A stretch of 64,000 nt of DNA. Source: Paludibaculum sp. (GTDB lineage Bacteria; Acidobacteriota; Terriglobia; Bryobacterales; Bryobacteraceae). The stretch covers positions 1-64,000 of the forward strand of contig JARKQJ010000135.1 of the NCBI GenBank assembly GCA_029973955.1, read 5' to 3'. The position numbers and the translations under genes are program-made. Shown here piece after piece: positions 25,977-34,988 of the stretch (its first letter is position 1; every line of letters begins with the position of its first letter). Below the pieces are notes generated by a model. That model ran no database searches. It worked only from the letters and a program-made list of their open reading frames with translations, and had not been told where the DNA came from.

Positions 25977-27221
25977 GTGAGGCGGGTTCTATACACGGCG
26001 GCGCACGGGGGCTTCGGCGGGCAGGCGATTCCGCTGGGGGGCGGAGCGGCGGTGTCGGAGATGCTGGCGCGGGAGTGGGGGCGGACGCGGCCGTTCGAGT
26101 TGAAGGTGCTGGGGCCGGCGATTCTGGGGGCGAACGCGCCGTCGGGGCAGGATCTGGTGGAGTTCGACGAGCGGCAGTATGCGCGGTTCTGCCTGGAGTT
26201 CCGCGAGGCCGCGACGCGGGCGGTGCTGGAGGAGGAACCGAAAGAGGCCGCGGTGCTGGTGAACGACATCAGCGAGGGGCCGGATTTCGGGCGGATGGAG
26301 GATGCCGGGTTCCGGATCGTGACGGTGTACCACGTGGACGTGGTCGCCTATATTGCGGCGATCTACCTGCGCGGCAAGGTGGCGCCGAGCGTGTTGACGC
26401 GGGTGTGGGAAGGGATGCGGGGGCTGAAGCTGGATGGGCTGGCGCCGGAGATTCTGAAGCTGATCTTTGCGCAGCAGCGGGCGAGTCTGGAACATTCGGC
26501 GGCGGTGGTGGTGCCCTCATCGGGGATGAAGGAGGTGCTGCTGGATTGCTATCCGGCGACGCCGGCGGAGCGGATTCAGGTGCTGCCGTGGGGGGCTCCG
26601 GAACCGGCGAGCGGGGGCGATGCGGAGGAGCTGCGGCGGGAGTTCGGGGTGCCGCGGGAGGCTCGGGTGCTGCTGTGCCTGAGCCGGATTTCGCCGGAGA
26701 AGGGACAGGACACGCTGCTGGAAGCGCTGCTCGACTGGGAGCGCGAGGGCGGACCGGCGGACGGGCCGGTATGGTTGTTTGTGTGCGGCGCGCCGGCGTT
26801 CATGCAAGGCGAGCGGCACATGGCGAGACTGCGGGCGCTGGCGGCGCGATTGAAGCGGGTAAAGGTGGTGTTTCCGGGCTACGCGAGCGGGGCGAGAAAG
26901 CAGGCGTTTTTCCAACTGGCGGATCTGTATGTGTTTCCGTCGCGGCACGAGAGCTACGGGTTGACGCTGATGGAGGCGCTGTCGGCGGGCGTGCCGGCGT
27001 TGTGTCTGGAGCACCAGGGATCGAAGGAGATCATGACGCCGGAGGTGGGGGTGATGGTGGCGGCGGGCGAGGCGCGGCGCGGTCTGCGGGCGGCGATTCA
27101 GCGGCTGTTGGGAGAGGGGGCCGAGGCGCGCGAGCGGCGGCGGGCGGCGGCGAAGGCGCATGCGGCGGGGCGGCCGTTCGGGGCGGCGGCGGCCCGGCTG
27201 GCGGAGCTACTACAGGGCTAG
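25977..27221 (+). CDS. GT4-type glycosyltransferase
   Basis: The 414-residue GT-B protein has an N-terminal acceptor domain that opens with a glycine-rich loop (HGGFGGQAIPLGGGAAVSEM). Its C-terminal donor domain contains LLCLSRISPEKGQDTLLEAL and the SRHESYGLTLMEALSAGVPALC block with the EX7E arrangement of retaining GT4 enzymes. The start is GTG at 25977, one base after the preceding stop codon. It likely uses a nucleotide sugar in surface polysaccharide or glycoconjugate synthesis. Its stop abuts the convergent cheB stop exactly. Confidence 0.87.
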   Translation: MRRVLYTAAHGGFGGQAIPLGGGAAVSEMLAREWGRTRPFELKVLGPAILGANAPSGQDLVEFDERQYARFCLEFREAATRAVLEEEPKEAAVLVNDISEGPDFGRMEDAGFRIVTVYHVDVVAYIAAIYLRGKVAPSVLTRVWEGMRGLKLDGLAPEILKLIFAQQRASLEHSAAVVVPSSGMKEVLLDCYPATPAERIQVLPWGAPEPASGGDAEELRREFGVPREARVLLCLSRISPEKGQDTLLEALLDWEREGGPADGPVWLFVCGAPAFMQGERHMARLRALAARLKRVKVVFPGYASGARKQAFFQLADLYVFPSRHESYGLTLMEALSAGVPALCLEHQGSKEIMTPEVGVMVAAGEARRGLRAAIQRLLGEGAEARERRRAAAKAHAAGRPFGAAAARLAELLQG

Positions 27222-28277
27222 CTAGTGGAGGACGGAGGTGCGCGTGAGCGCGCCGGTGATGGCCGGCAGGGGTAGCACCTGTTGGGCGGCGCCGAGGCGG
27301 ATGGCCTCGCGGGGCATACCGAAGACGACGCAGCTATCCTCATCCTGGGCGATGGTGTGAGCGCCGGCGCGGCGCAGGGCGAGCATGCCTTCGGCGCCGT
27401 CGCTGCCCATGCCGGTGAGCAGGACGCCGCAGGCCTGAGGGCCGGCGCTGAGGGCGACGGATTGGAACATGACGTCGACCGAGGGGCGCTGGTAGCAGAC
27501 CTTGGGGCCGTCGTCGAGGCGCAGGCGCCAGAGTCCGGAAGCGGAGCGCTCGACGACGAGGTGGTGGTTACCGGGGGCGACGTAGGCGCGGCCGTGGGCG
27601 AGGGTTTCGCCGCCCTGGGCTTCGAGCACTTGCAGGGCGCAGATCTGGTTGAGGCGCTGGGCGAAGGCGGCGGAGAAGCCGGCGGGGATGTGTTGAGTGA
27701 TGACGATGGGCGGCATGTCGGCGGGCAGGCCGCGCAGGACCTGTTCGATGGCTTGGGTGCCGCCGGTGGAGGCGCCGATGGCGAGGAGGAGTTCGGCGCG
27801 GCGCTGGGTGCGGGCGCTGGGGGTGGCGGAGGTCTGGGTTTCAGCAGGGTCGGCCTGGCGCTGGCGCAGGCGCGCCTGCGAGGCGGCGCGGATGCGGCGC
27901 GGCAGATCTTCCTTGAGATCGCCGACGGAATAGGGGCCGCCGGGTTTGGCGAGGACGTCGACGGCGCCGCGGTTCATGGCCTCCAGGGCGGCGCGGGTGG
28001 AGCTTTGGGTGAGGGAGCTGATGACGATGACCGGCAGCGGGTAGTGGCGCATGAGACGGTCGAGGAAGGTGAGGCCGTCCATGCGCGGCATTTCGATGTC
28101 GAGCGTGAGGACATCGGGCCGCAGGGCGATGATCTTGTCGCGGGCGACGTAGGGATCCGGCGCCGTGCCGACGACCTCTATATCGGGCTGTGCGGCAAGA
28201 ATGTCGCTGATGACTTTGCGGACGATGGCGGAGTCGTCGACCACCAGGACCCTGGTGCGAGGCAGGCCGGCAGTCAT
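27222..28277 (-). CDS. cheB: Chemotaxis protein-glutamate methylesterase/deamidase
   Basis: The 351-residue product removes methyl groups from receptor glutamates. The N-terminal receiver domain (1-125) has the acidic pair VVDDS, the phospho-acceptor in TLDIEMPRMDG and the lysine in AKPGG. The C-terminal catalytic domain (about 160-345) has the Ser-His-Asp triad in IGASTGG, ITQHIPAGF and LLTGMGSDGAEG. It is the last gene of the chemosensory operon, and its ATG overlaps the cheX stop by four bases. Phosphorylation by the local CheA should activate it. Confidence 0.96.
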   Translation of the reverse strand: MTAGLPRTRVLVVDDSAIVRKVISDILAAQPDIEVVGTAPDPYVARDKIIALRPDVLTLDIEMPRMDGLTFLDRLMRHYPLPVIVISSLTQSSTRAALEAMNRGAVDVLAKPGGPYSVGDLKEDLPRRIRAASQARLRQRQADPAETQTSATPSARTQRRAELLLAIGASTGGTQAIEQVLRGLPADMPPIVITQHIPAGFSAAFAQRLNQICALQVLEAQGGETLAHGRAYVAPGNHHLVVERSASGLWRLRLDDGPKVCYQRPSVDVMFQSVALSAGPQACGVLLTGMGSDGAEGMLALRRAGAHTIAQDEDSCVVFGMPREAIRLGAAQQVLPLPAITGALTRTSVLH

Positions 28278-28747
28278 AGGCCCTCCTGGAGTTCAGTCCC
28301 GGTGATGCGGGCGTAGAGGTCCATGCGGCCGTGTTCGAGCGGAAAACTGAGCCAGGGGCCGGGGGGCGCGGGGCCGGCGGCGCCGAAGACGGGCTGTTCG
28401 ATGTGCAGCCGTCCGTCGGGCTGGATGCGGCTGAGGGTGGAGCCGCAGAGAACGTTGGCGAGTTCCACGACCATGCTGTGCTGTTCGGATTCGCCGGTGA
28501 ACTCCTCTTCGAGGCCGAGGAAGGCCGCGGCCAGTGAGCGGGGGCAGCCGCCGGAGAGAGCGACGCGCAGTTCGCCGCAGGCGCTGCCGCTAAAGACGGC
28601 ACGGGCCTGGCTGGCGGGTGCGGGAGGGGAGCCGTCCAGCGTGGGCTCGCCGGTGGGGAGTTCGAAGAACATGGTTTCGAGAACCTCGAGCGCGGCCTGG
28701 GTGCAGGCGGCCTTGAGGGTGCCGTGGCTGAGATCGATGGCACTCAC
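28274..28747 (-). CDS. cheX: CheX-type CheY-phosphate phosphatase
   Basis: The 157-residue product belongs to the CheC/CheX/FliY group, which speeds loss of phosphate from CheY. One active-site motif, E-x-x-N, is visible as VVELANVLCGS, and the single-site pattern suits CheX rather than the two-site CheC. The start is GTG at 28747: GGAG lies 8 bases upstream and the GTG overlaps the cheY stop by four bases. It also overlaps the cheB start by four bases. A longer frame upstream exists but has no start signal. Confidence 0.8.
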   Translation of the reverse strand: MSAIDLSHGTLKAACTQAALEVLETMFFELPTGEPTLDGSPPAPASQARAVFSGSACGELRVALSGGCPRSLAAAFLGLEEEFTGESEQHSMVVELANVLCGSTLSRIQPDGRLHIEQPVFGAAGPAPPGPWLSFPLEHGRMDLYARITGTELQEGL

Positions 28748-29190
28748 AGCGAGGCTCCTTTTTTCTGGCCGGTTTCCGGGCCGGTTTCCGGGCATTCTTC
28801 CGGGCCCCAGTCCGGCAGGAGCTGGCAGAGCACTTCGGCCAGGCGTTCCGGGGGGAAGGGTTTGCGGACGTAGTCGCTGGCGCCGAGCCGCAGGAGCGCG
28901 CCGACGCGCTGCTCGGTGGAGTCGGTAGAAACGACGACGACGGGGATGGCGGCGAGGGCGGGGTCGCGCTTGAGTTCTCTGAGGAAGTCCTCGCCGTCGA
29001 GCACCGGCATGTTGATGTCGGTGAGGATGAGGTCGACGCCGGTGGTGCCGGAGCGCAGGTGGGCGAGCGCCTCCGCGCCGTTGGAGGCTTCGAGGAAGCC
29101 TGAGGCGGGCAGGCCGGTGACAAGGATGGTGCGTCGCACGAAGGCGCGCATCACGGGAGAATCGTCGACGATCATGAGTCGCTTGGTCAT
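28744..29190 (-). CDS. cheY: CheY-like single-domain response regulator
   Basis: The 148-residue receiver domain has the metal-binding acids MIVDDS, the phospho-acceptor in LILTDINMPVLDG, the switch threonine/serine in VVVSTDS and the conserved lysine in YVRKPF. The C-terminal 20 residues are a Glu/Pro/Thr-rich tail with no known domain. It overlaps cheD and cheX by four bases each. It is the probable output regulator of the operon, and without flagellar genes nearby its downstream target is not evident. Confidence 0.92.
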   Translation of the reverse strand: MTKRLMIVDDSPVMRAFVRRTILVTGLPASGFLEASNGAEALAHLRSGTTGVDLILTDINMPVLDGEDFLRELKRDPALAAIPVVVVSTDSTEQRVGALLRLGASDYVRKPFPPERLAEVLCQLLPDWGPEECPETGPETGQKKGASL

Positions 29191-29744
29191 ACTCCTCCTG
29201 CAACTCCTACAATTGGTCCGCCGGCGGCGGCGGGCATCCTCGCGAGGCGGGCGGCGCCGGCCAGTTCGCGCTCCGTCTGTCCGGCGGCGCGAATGAACAT
29301 GCGGCCGCTCTGCAATTCGAGGCGCACGGTGCGGCTGACGTTTCCGCCGACGTCTTCCCCGTGCACCATGACGCCCGCTTTCCAGAGGATTTTCTTGAGC
29401 GCGGCGTAGTTGCGCTTGCCGATGCTGAACAGTCCGTTGTCTTCGACCACGGCCGCGCCGCCGGCCAGGCGGACGATGAGGCGGCGCTTCTCGGCGCCCA
29501 TCTGGTAGGCCTCGCGGAAGAGCCGGGGCGTGCCGGTATCGGCGTAGCGGTAGGGATGGTCCTGGCCCTGGCCGCGGAGGTCCACCGAGCTATCGGGGAG
29601 CATGAAGTGGAGCAGGCCGCCGACGCGCGCCGCCGGGTCCCAGACGACGACGGCGATGCAGGAACCGAGCGCATAGGTGACGAGTTCGGCGTCCGGCTCG
29701 GCCGAGACGAGACAATCGCCCACGCCCACGACGAGGTTTCTCAA
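29187..29744 (-). CDS. cheD: Chemoreceptor glutamine deamidase
   Basis: The 185-residue product deamidates receptor glutamines to glutamates. It has the catalytic-cysteine motif TYALGSCIAVVVWD and the histidine in GGLLHFMLPDS, with the later RLAGGAAVVEDNGLFSIG block also typical. I favour the TTG at 29744 because GAGGAGG lies 6-7 bases upstream and the product then starts at the conserved RNLVVGVGD. A longer frame would run back into cheR. In other organisms CheD cooperates with CheC/CheX proteins, and a cheX gene is present here. Confidence 0.88.
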   Translation of the reverse strand: MRNLVVGVGDCLVSAEPDAELVTYALGSCIAVVVWDPAARVGGLLHFMLPDSSVDLRGQGQDHPYRYADTGTPRLFREAYQMGAEKRRLIVRLAGGAAVVEDNGLFSIGKRNYAALKKILWKAGVMVHGEDVGGNVSRTVRLELQSGRMFIRAAGQTERELAGAARLARMPAAAGGPIVGVAGGV

Positions 29745-29778
29745 GGCTTCCTCCTCATGTCGTTGTCTCCCGATCTCG

Positions 29779-30627
29779 TCAGCGCTCGCCACGCAGGGGC
29801 GGCTTGCGGTAGACCGCGGGCCTGACGAATTCGAGGTCATGGCGCACGCCCATCAGGCCTTCGGAATGGCCGATGAGCAGCCACCCGCCGGGTTCCAGTC
29901 TGTCGGTGAAGCGGCGGATGAGCTGTTCCTGGGTTGCCTTGTCGAAGTAGATCATGACATTGCGGCAGAAGATGACGTGCGACTTCGGAACGCGCGAAAG
30001 ATCTTCCATGAGATTGATGCGGTCGAAGGCGATGCGCTGGCGCCACTCGGGGCGCACGCGGATGAGGCCTTCCTGCGCTCCGCGGCCGCGCTGGAAGTAG
30101 AGCTTGGGCCAGGAGGGCGGCATTTCCTTGATGCGGTCGAGCGGGTAGACGCCGCCGCGGGCGGCGTCGAGGGCGCGGGTGGAGATGTCGGTGGCGAGGA
30201 GGTTCAAGCGCGAGACGCCGCGTTCGCCGAGGTGATCCGCGATGGTGAAGAGGATGCTGTAGGGCTCTTCGCCGGTGGAGCAGCCGGCGCTCCAGAGCTG
30301 GAACCGGGCGTGGTTTTCGAGGCTGGGCAGGATGAGGCCGCGGAGGATCTCGAAGTGCTGGGGTTCGCGCAGGAAGCTGGTGAAGTTGGTGGTGAGGGCG
30401 TCGATGAGGCAGGCCAGTTCGCGGCCGGTGCGGTCCTCCTCGACGGTGCGCAGGTACTGGGGGATGTCGGCGAGGCCGAGGTCGCGAACGCGCTTGCTGA
30501 GTCGCGCGCTCACCAGCGCCTCTTTACCGCTGCGGAGGTCCAGGCCGAAGACGGAGTGCGCGAGTTTGCGCACTCTGTCGAAGTCGGCGGCCCGGATGGG
30601 CAAAGCGGCGATGGCCTGATCGTACAT
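29779..30627 (-). CDS. cheR: Chemotaxis protein methyltransferase
   Basis: The 282-residue product methylates receptor glutamates using S-adenosylmethionine. It has the N-terminal helical domain (1-85), the substrate-contact motif LTTNFTSFLREPQHF, the SAM site LWSAGCSTGEEPYS and CRNVMIYFD near the C-terminus, as in CheR proteins. It follows cheA by 11 bp and precedes cheD by 34 bp. The C-terminus is followed only by a short basic tail, with no fused TPR domain. Confidence 0.95.
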   Translation of the reverse strand: MYDQAIAALPIRAADFDRVRKLAHSVFGLDLRSGKEALVSARLSKRVRDLGLADIPQYLRTVEEDRTGRELACLIDALTTNFTSFLREPQHFEILRGLILPSLENHARFQLWSAGCSTGEEPYSILFTIADHLGERGVSRLNLLATDISTRALDAARGGVYPLDRIKEMPPSWPKLYFQRGRGAQEGLIRVRPEWRQRIAFDRINLMEDLSRVPKSHVIFCRNVMIYFDKATQEQLIRRFTDRLEPGGWLLIGHSEGLMGVRHDLEFVRPAVYRKPPLRGER

Positions 30628-30638
30628 GGTGGTGGGTC

Positions 30639-32579
30639 CTATCCGCGGCGGGCCGCGCCGGTGTCGCCGGCGAGCGTGGCGACGTCAAGAATGAGGCCGA
30701 CGCGGCCATCGCCGAGGATGGCGCCGCCGGCCACGCCGCGCACGTCGCGGAAGACCGGGCCGAGGCTCTTGATCACGACTTCCTGCTTGCCGGCCAGTTC
30801 GTCGGCCAGGAGGCAGAAGGTGCGCGTGTCGCTCTCGCCGACGATCATGACGCCCTCTTCGGCGGGCCTGTCGGCGGCTTGGGTATGGGTAGAGGAGATG
30901 CCGAGGCGGCCGGCCAGGCGGATGACCGGGAGCAGCCGGTCGCGCACCATGACCATCTCGCCCTTGCCCTCGACAGTGAAGACGCTGCCGACGGCGGGCT
31001 TGAACATCTCGCGCACGGCGAAGATGGGGATGATGTAGCGTTCGCCGCCAACCAGCACGACGAGGCCGTCGATGATGGCGAGCGTGAGCGGCAGCTTCAG
31101 GGTGAACGTGGTGCCTTCGCCGGGGCGCGAGGTGATCTCGATGCGGCCGCGGAGCTTGCTGATGTGCTTGCGGACCACGTCCATGCCCACGCCGCGGCCG
31201 CTGACGTCGCTGACCTTGTCGGCGGTGGAGAAGCCGGGCTCGAAGATGAGCTGGAAGACTTCACTGTCGCTGAGCGAGGCGTCGGGTGAGACGAGGCCGC
31301 GCTCGACGGCCTTGCGGAGGATCTTTACGCGGTCGAGGCCGCGGCCGTCGTCGCTGATTTCGACAACGATGAGCCCGGCCTGGTGGTGGGCGCGCAGGCG
31401 CACGCGGCCGGCGGGCGGCTTGCCCGCGGCGGTGCGCTCGGCGACGGACTCGATGCCGTGGTCCATGGAGTTGCGCAGCATGTGGACCATGGGGTCGGCC
31501 AGCTCTTCGACGATGGTGCGATCGAGCTCGACCTCTTCCCCGAACAGTTCCAGTTCGGCCTGTTTGCCGGACTTTTTGGCGAGGTCGCGCACGAGGCGGG
31601 TCATGCGGCGGAAGAGCTGCCCGATGGGGACCATGCGCATGGCCATGGCCGTCTTCTGCACTTCGCCGGTGACGCGCGTGAGGTGGGTGATGTCGCGCTG
31701 CAGCTTCGGACTGCGCACGGCGGAGAGGTCGGAGTTGTGGCGCAGCATGGATTGGGCGATGACGAGTTCGCCGACCATGTCCACGAGGAACTCGAGCTTG
31801 GCGGTATCCACCTTGACGAGGCTGGCTTCGTTCCTGGCAGAGCCGGGCTCATTCCTGGCCGAGCCGGGCTCGGGAGTGCGGGCCGAGGCCGGCTGGGCCT
31901 CGGCCGGCTGGGCCTCGGCGGGCTGGGAGGAGTCGTCCGTTGGGACCGCGGCCGGAGCGGCAGGGTCGGTTTGGCCCGTGGACGCTGAGCGGACGCGCTC
32001 GATGAGCGAGTCGGGCGGGGGGGGCGCGGCAGGCGACTTGCCCTGCTGCGCAGCCTCGATGACGTTCAGCCAGGAGGCGAGATAGTCGCCGGACTGGAGA
32101 ATGACGTCCACCTGGGCGCCGGAGATTTCGAGCTGGCCGTTGCGGGCGAGGTCGAGCAGAGTTTCCACCTCGTGGGAGACCCGCTGGATGATCTCGTAGT
32201 CGAGGAAGCCGGCGAGGCCCTTGATGGTGTGAAAACTGCGGAAGGCGCTGTGGAGCGTTTCGGCGGTGTGGGAGCCCTGCTCGATCTCGAGCAGGCGCGC
32301 TTCGATGTTGGCCAGGTGCTCACGGGCCTCCACGAGGAAGTCTCCCACGAGCTGGGGATCCTGGTTGAGGAAGTTGGCCGATTCCGGGGCGGCCGTTTCG
32401 GGGCCCGCCGCGGGTTCGTCGAAGCTCTCCGCCAAGGCTCGGAGGCCGGCTTCCACCGATGCCTGCGGGGCTTCGATGGCCTCGGGGGCCTCGGGCTCCA
32501 TCATCTCGACCGGCTGCGACGTGCCGGGCTTGGCCGTGACGGGTTCACCGTTTGCGGCCGAACGTCTGCCCTTCGCCAT
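30639..32579 (-). CDS. cheA: Chemotaxis histidine kinase
   Basis: The 646-residue kinase has an HPt domain with the phospho-accepting His 117 (SFHTIKGLAGF), a long disordered linker with short tandem repeats, a dimerisation domain (KVDTAKLEFLVDMVGELVI), a HATPase domain (N-box MLRNSMDHGIE, G1 DDGRGLD, G2 GRGVGMDVV) and a C-terminal CheW-like domain (about 500-640). I see no P2 domain that would bind CheY or CheB between HPt and dimerisation domain. Only about 100 residues of low-complexity sequence lie there. It follows the receptor gene by 49 bp. Confidence 0.95.
   Translation of the reverse strand: MAKGRRSAANGEPVTAKPGTSQPVEMMEPEAPEAIEAPQASVEAGLRALAESFDEPAAGPETAAPESANFLNQDPQLVGDFLVEAREHLANIEARLLEIEQGSHTAETLHSAFRSFHTIKGLAGFLDYEIIQRVSHEVETLLDLARNGQLEISGAQVDVILQSGDYLASWLNVIEAAQQGKSPAAPPPPDSLIERVRSASTGQTDPAAPAAVPTDDSSQPAEAQPAEAQPASARTPEPGSARNEPGSARNEASLVKVDTAKLEFLVDMVGELVIAQSMLRHNSDLSAVRSPKLQRDITHLTRVTGEVQKTAMAMRMVPIGQLFRRMTRLVRDLAKKSGKQAELELFGEEVELDRTIVEELADPMVHMLRNSMDHGIESVAERTAAGKPPAGRVRLRAHHQAGLIVVEISDDGRGLDRVKILRKAVERGLVSPDASLSDSEVFQLIFEPGFSTADKVSDVSGRGVGMDVVRKHISKLRGRIEITSRPGEGTTFTLKLPLTLAIIDGLVVLVGGERYIIPIFAVREMFKPAVGSVFTVEGKGEMVMVRDRLLPVIRLAGRLGISSTHTQAADRPAEEGVMIVGESDTRTFCLLADELAGKQEVVIKSLGPVFRDVRGVAGGAILGDGRVGLILDVATLAGDTGAARRG
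31831..31920 (-). repeat. Short in-frame tandem repeats in the cheA linker
   Basis: Two 21-bp units (31831-31851 and 31852-31872, one base different inside) encode repeated EPGSARN. Two 15-bp units (31891-31905 and 31906-31920) encode repeated AEAQP. Both repeat types keep the reading frame and lie in the disordered linker between the HPt and dimerisation domains, so copy number could vary without breaking the kinase. Confidence 0.8.
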
Positions 32580-32628
32580 ATCGTTCTACTCCGTCAGAGG
32601 ATGCATGCGGGTGTGAGGCCGTTAGCGG

Positions 32629-34200
32629 CTAGAAGTCCGTGAACTCGCCGTCGAGCGGGATGCGGACGTCGGGCTTGGCGGAGTGGGCCATTGCTGCCGC
32701 GGGCTTGCGGAAGACGGGAGCGGTGCTGTGGTGCCGCGGGCGGCGAACCGCCGGGGCGCCCTCTTCGCCGCCCACGAGATTGCGGAGGCGTTCGACGGCC
32801 GCTTCGAGGGTCTGCGCCTGGGCGCTCATCTCTTCGCCGGCCGAGGCGCTCTCTTCGGCGCTGGCGGCAGTGGACTGGGTGACCTGCTGCATCTGAGCGA
32901 CGGCGCGCGAGATCTGCTCGATGCCGCGGGTCTGTTCCTGGCTGCCGACATGGACTTCGTTGGAGAGCACCCGGATGCGGGAGGCGTTCTCGAAGACCTT
33001 GGTGACGCAGGCGGCCACTTCGTCGAGCTTCACCTTGCCTTCGTTGGAGCGCACGATCGACTCTTCAATGAGGTCCGAGGTGTCCTTGGCGGCCTGGGCG
33101 CAGCGCTGGGCGAGGTTGCGGACCTCGTCGGCCACCACGGCGAAGCCCATGCCGGCCTCGCCGGCGCGGGCGGCCTCGACGGCGGCGTTGAGGGCGAGGA
33201 TGTTGGTTTGGAAGGCGATCTCGTCGATGACGCGGATGATCTTGGAGATCTTCTCGCTGGAGGTGTTGATCTCCTTCATGGAGCTGATCATCTGGTCGAG
33301 CTTCTGGTCGGTCTCTTTGAGGAGCTGGTCGGCCCGCTCGGTTTCCGTGGCGGCATTGGATGCGTTATCGGCGTTCTTCTGCGTCATGGAGTTGATCTCC
33401 TCGGTGGAGGCGGAAGTCTCTTCGAGGGTGGCGGCCTGCTCGGAGGCGCCCTGGGCGAGGGCCTGGGAGGAGCCGGAGACCTGCTGGGCGGCGGAGGCGA
33501 CCTGACGGGAGCCTTCGGCGATTTCGCCGGCGATGCGGCGCAGTGCGACATTGGACTTGCGGACGGTCCAGAACGCGGCGGCGGCCAGTGCGACGGAGAC
33601 CAGGCAAAGGAAGATGGAGAACCATTTGGCGACGCCGGTGGTGGTGGCAGCGGTTGCGGCGGCGTTGTCCAACAGTCCGCGCTGATGGCGGGCCAGGTCG
33701 GAAGAGTCCTTGCGCAGACGGTCCATCAGGGGGAGGAACAGGTCCGCTTGCATCTTGGTGGCCTCATCGAAGCGTTGCCCGTTGATGTGGCCTTCGAAAG
33801 CGGGGATCTGGCGAATCCACTCGTCGGAGGACGACCGGATGGAGGCATAGAAACGCCGGCCCTCGGGCGTCTGAATCAGCGGCTCCATTTCGCGCAGCGA
33901 TTCCTCGAGCGCCTGTCTGGCCTGGTGGAGGGCCTGGGTGCTGACGTCCACCTGGCTCTTGTTGGCGGTGAGCGCGCCGAGCACCATGCCGCGCTGGCCG
34001 CTGTCGGCGGTGGAGACGGCGGTATTGATCCGGCCGGTGAGCTCCAGCTTTTTCGAGTCCATGGTGGTGAGCCGTTGCAGTACGCCGTCGAGGTGGCTCA
34101 GACTGGCGACTGCGCCCACGCCCAGCAGGAGGAGCAACCCGGAGGTGATGCCCTGGCTCAGATAGAACTTGGTTCCCAAACTCATATTTGCGGTCTTCAT
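32629..34200 (-). CDS. Methyl-accepting chemotaxis protein
   Basis: The 523-residue receptor has a transmembrane helix at about 13-35, a periplasmic helical sensor of about 155 residues (four-helix-bundle type by look), a second transmembrane helix at about 193-213, and a cytoplasmic coiled coil with the hairpin tip [21 protein letters not shown] flexible tail of about 35 residues ends in EFTDF, which fits the aromatic pentapeptide pattern used to tether CheR or CheB in other bacteria. It is the only receptor gene in the operon. The ligand is unknown. Confidence 0.94.
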   Translation of the reverse strand: MKTANMSLGTKFYLSQGITSGLLLLLGVGAVASLSHLDGVLQRLTTMDSKKLELTGRINTAVSTADSGQRGMVLGALTANKSQVDVSTQALHQARQALEESLREMEPLIQTPEGRRFYASIRSSSDEWIRQIPAFEGHINGQRFDEATKMQADLFLPLMDRLRKDSSDLARHQRGLLDNAAATAATTTGVAKWFSIFLCLVSVALAAAAFWTVRKSNVALRRIAGEIAEGSRQVASAAQQVSGSSQALAQGASEQAATLEETSASTEEINSMTQKNADNASNAATETERADQLLKETDQKLDQMISSMKEINTSSEKISKIIRVIDEIAFQTNILALNAAVEAARAGEAGMGFAVVADEVRNLAQRCAQAAKDTSDLIEESIVRSNEGKVKLDEVAACVTKVFENASRIRVLSNEVHVGSQEQTRGIEQISRAVAQMQQVTQSTAASAEESASAGEEMSAQAQTLEAAVERLRNLVGGEEGAPAVRRPRHHSTAPVFRKPAAAMAHSAKPDVRIPLDGEFTDF

Positions 34201-34254
34201 TTGAATCTCCTCGGTCGTCCCGACCTGTTCATTTGCACACTCGGACCCGGCGGG

Positions 34255-34842
34255 CTAGCTTGCCAGCGCGGGTTCGCCTTGCCACTGTTCCAGCCCGTGC
34301 AGTTCCTGCCGGGTAAGCACCTCGTCGATATCCAGCAGGATCTTCACCCGTCCCTTCACCTTGGCCATGCCGAGGATGTAGGGGATTCTGATGTCTTCGC
34401 CGAACGCCGGGGTGTCTTCGATCTCCGATTCCTGGATGGTGAGGACTTCGGAGACGCCGTCCACCACGGCGCCCATCTGGATGGAGGGCGCGCCGGGTTC
34501 ATGCGAGACCTGCAGGACGATGATGCAGGTGCGTGCGGTGTATTCGGCCTCGGGCAGACTGAACTTGTTGCGGAGGTCGACGACGGGGATCACCTTACCG
34601 CGCAGATTGATGACGCCCTTGACGAACGAAGGGGTTTGCGGAACGGCGGTGATTTCCTGGATGCCCATGATCTCGCGGACCTTCAGCACATGGACGCCGA
34701 ACTCTTCCTTGCCGAGGTGGAAGACGAGGTACTTGCCCTGGCGCCGTCCCGTGAACTGCGCCTGTGCCGTGTCATTGCCGTGCGCGGCGGTGTGCATGGC
34801 GTTCATTGAGCCGGGAACCGGCAGCGAGCTTTTCGCCTGCAT
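34255..34842 (-). CDS. cheW: Chemotaxis coupling protein
   Basis: The 195-residue product couples receptor and kinase. After an N-terminal extension of about 35 residues it has the CheW fold: KYLVFHLGKEEFGVHVLKVREI, GVINLRGKVIPVVDLRNKF and GAVVDGVSEVLTI. I chose ATG 34842 because AGGAG lies 7 bases upstream. Longer reading of the same frame runs into low-complexity intergenic sequence. It is the first gene of the che operon. The 146 bp between it and the MFS gene presumably carries the operon promoter, but I see no convincing one. Confidence 0.93.
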   Translation of the reverse strand: MQAKSSLPVPGSMNAMHTAAHGNDTAQAQFTGRRQGKYLVFHLGKEEFGVHVLKVREIMGIQEITAVPQTPSFVKGVINLRGKVIPVVDLRNKFSLPEAEYTARTCIIVLQVSHEPGAPSIQMGAVVDGVSEVLTIQESEIEDTPAFGEDIRIPYILGMAKVKGRVKILLDIDEVLTRQELHGLEQWQGEPALAS

Positions 34843-34988
34843 TGAACTGCTCCTGTTGGGGTGATCCGGCGCCGGAACGGTACCGGTGTGGGAGGCCGTG
34901 CAGCACGGCATGCCCTCAAGCCCCATATCGGAGCGGGGCGGGGGAGTAAGAGACAAACTTAGTAAGGAGAGGAGAGGATGGAGGGGAC

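Noticed and set aside
34843..34988. A sigma-28 (FliA)-like promoter before cheW on the minus strand (TAAGTTT and CCGATAT)
   Set aside because: The two boxes are about 20 bases apart. The consensus needs about 11, so it is not convincing.
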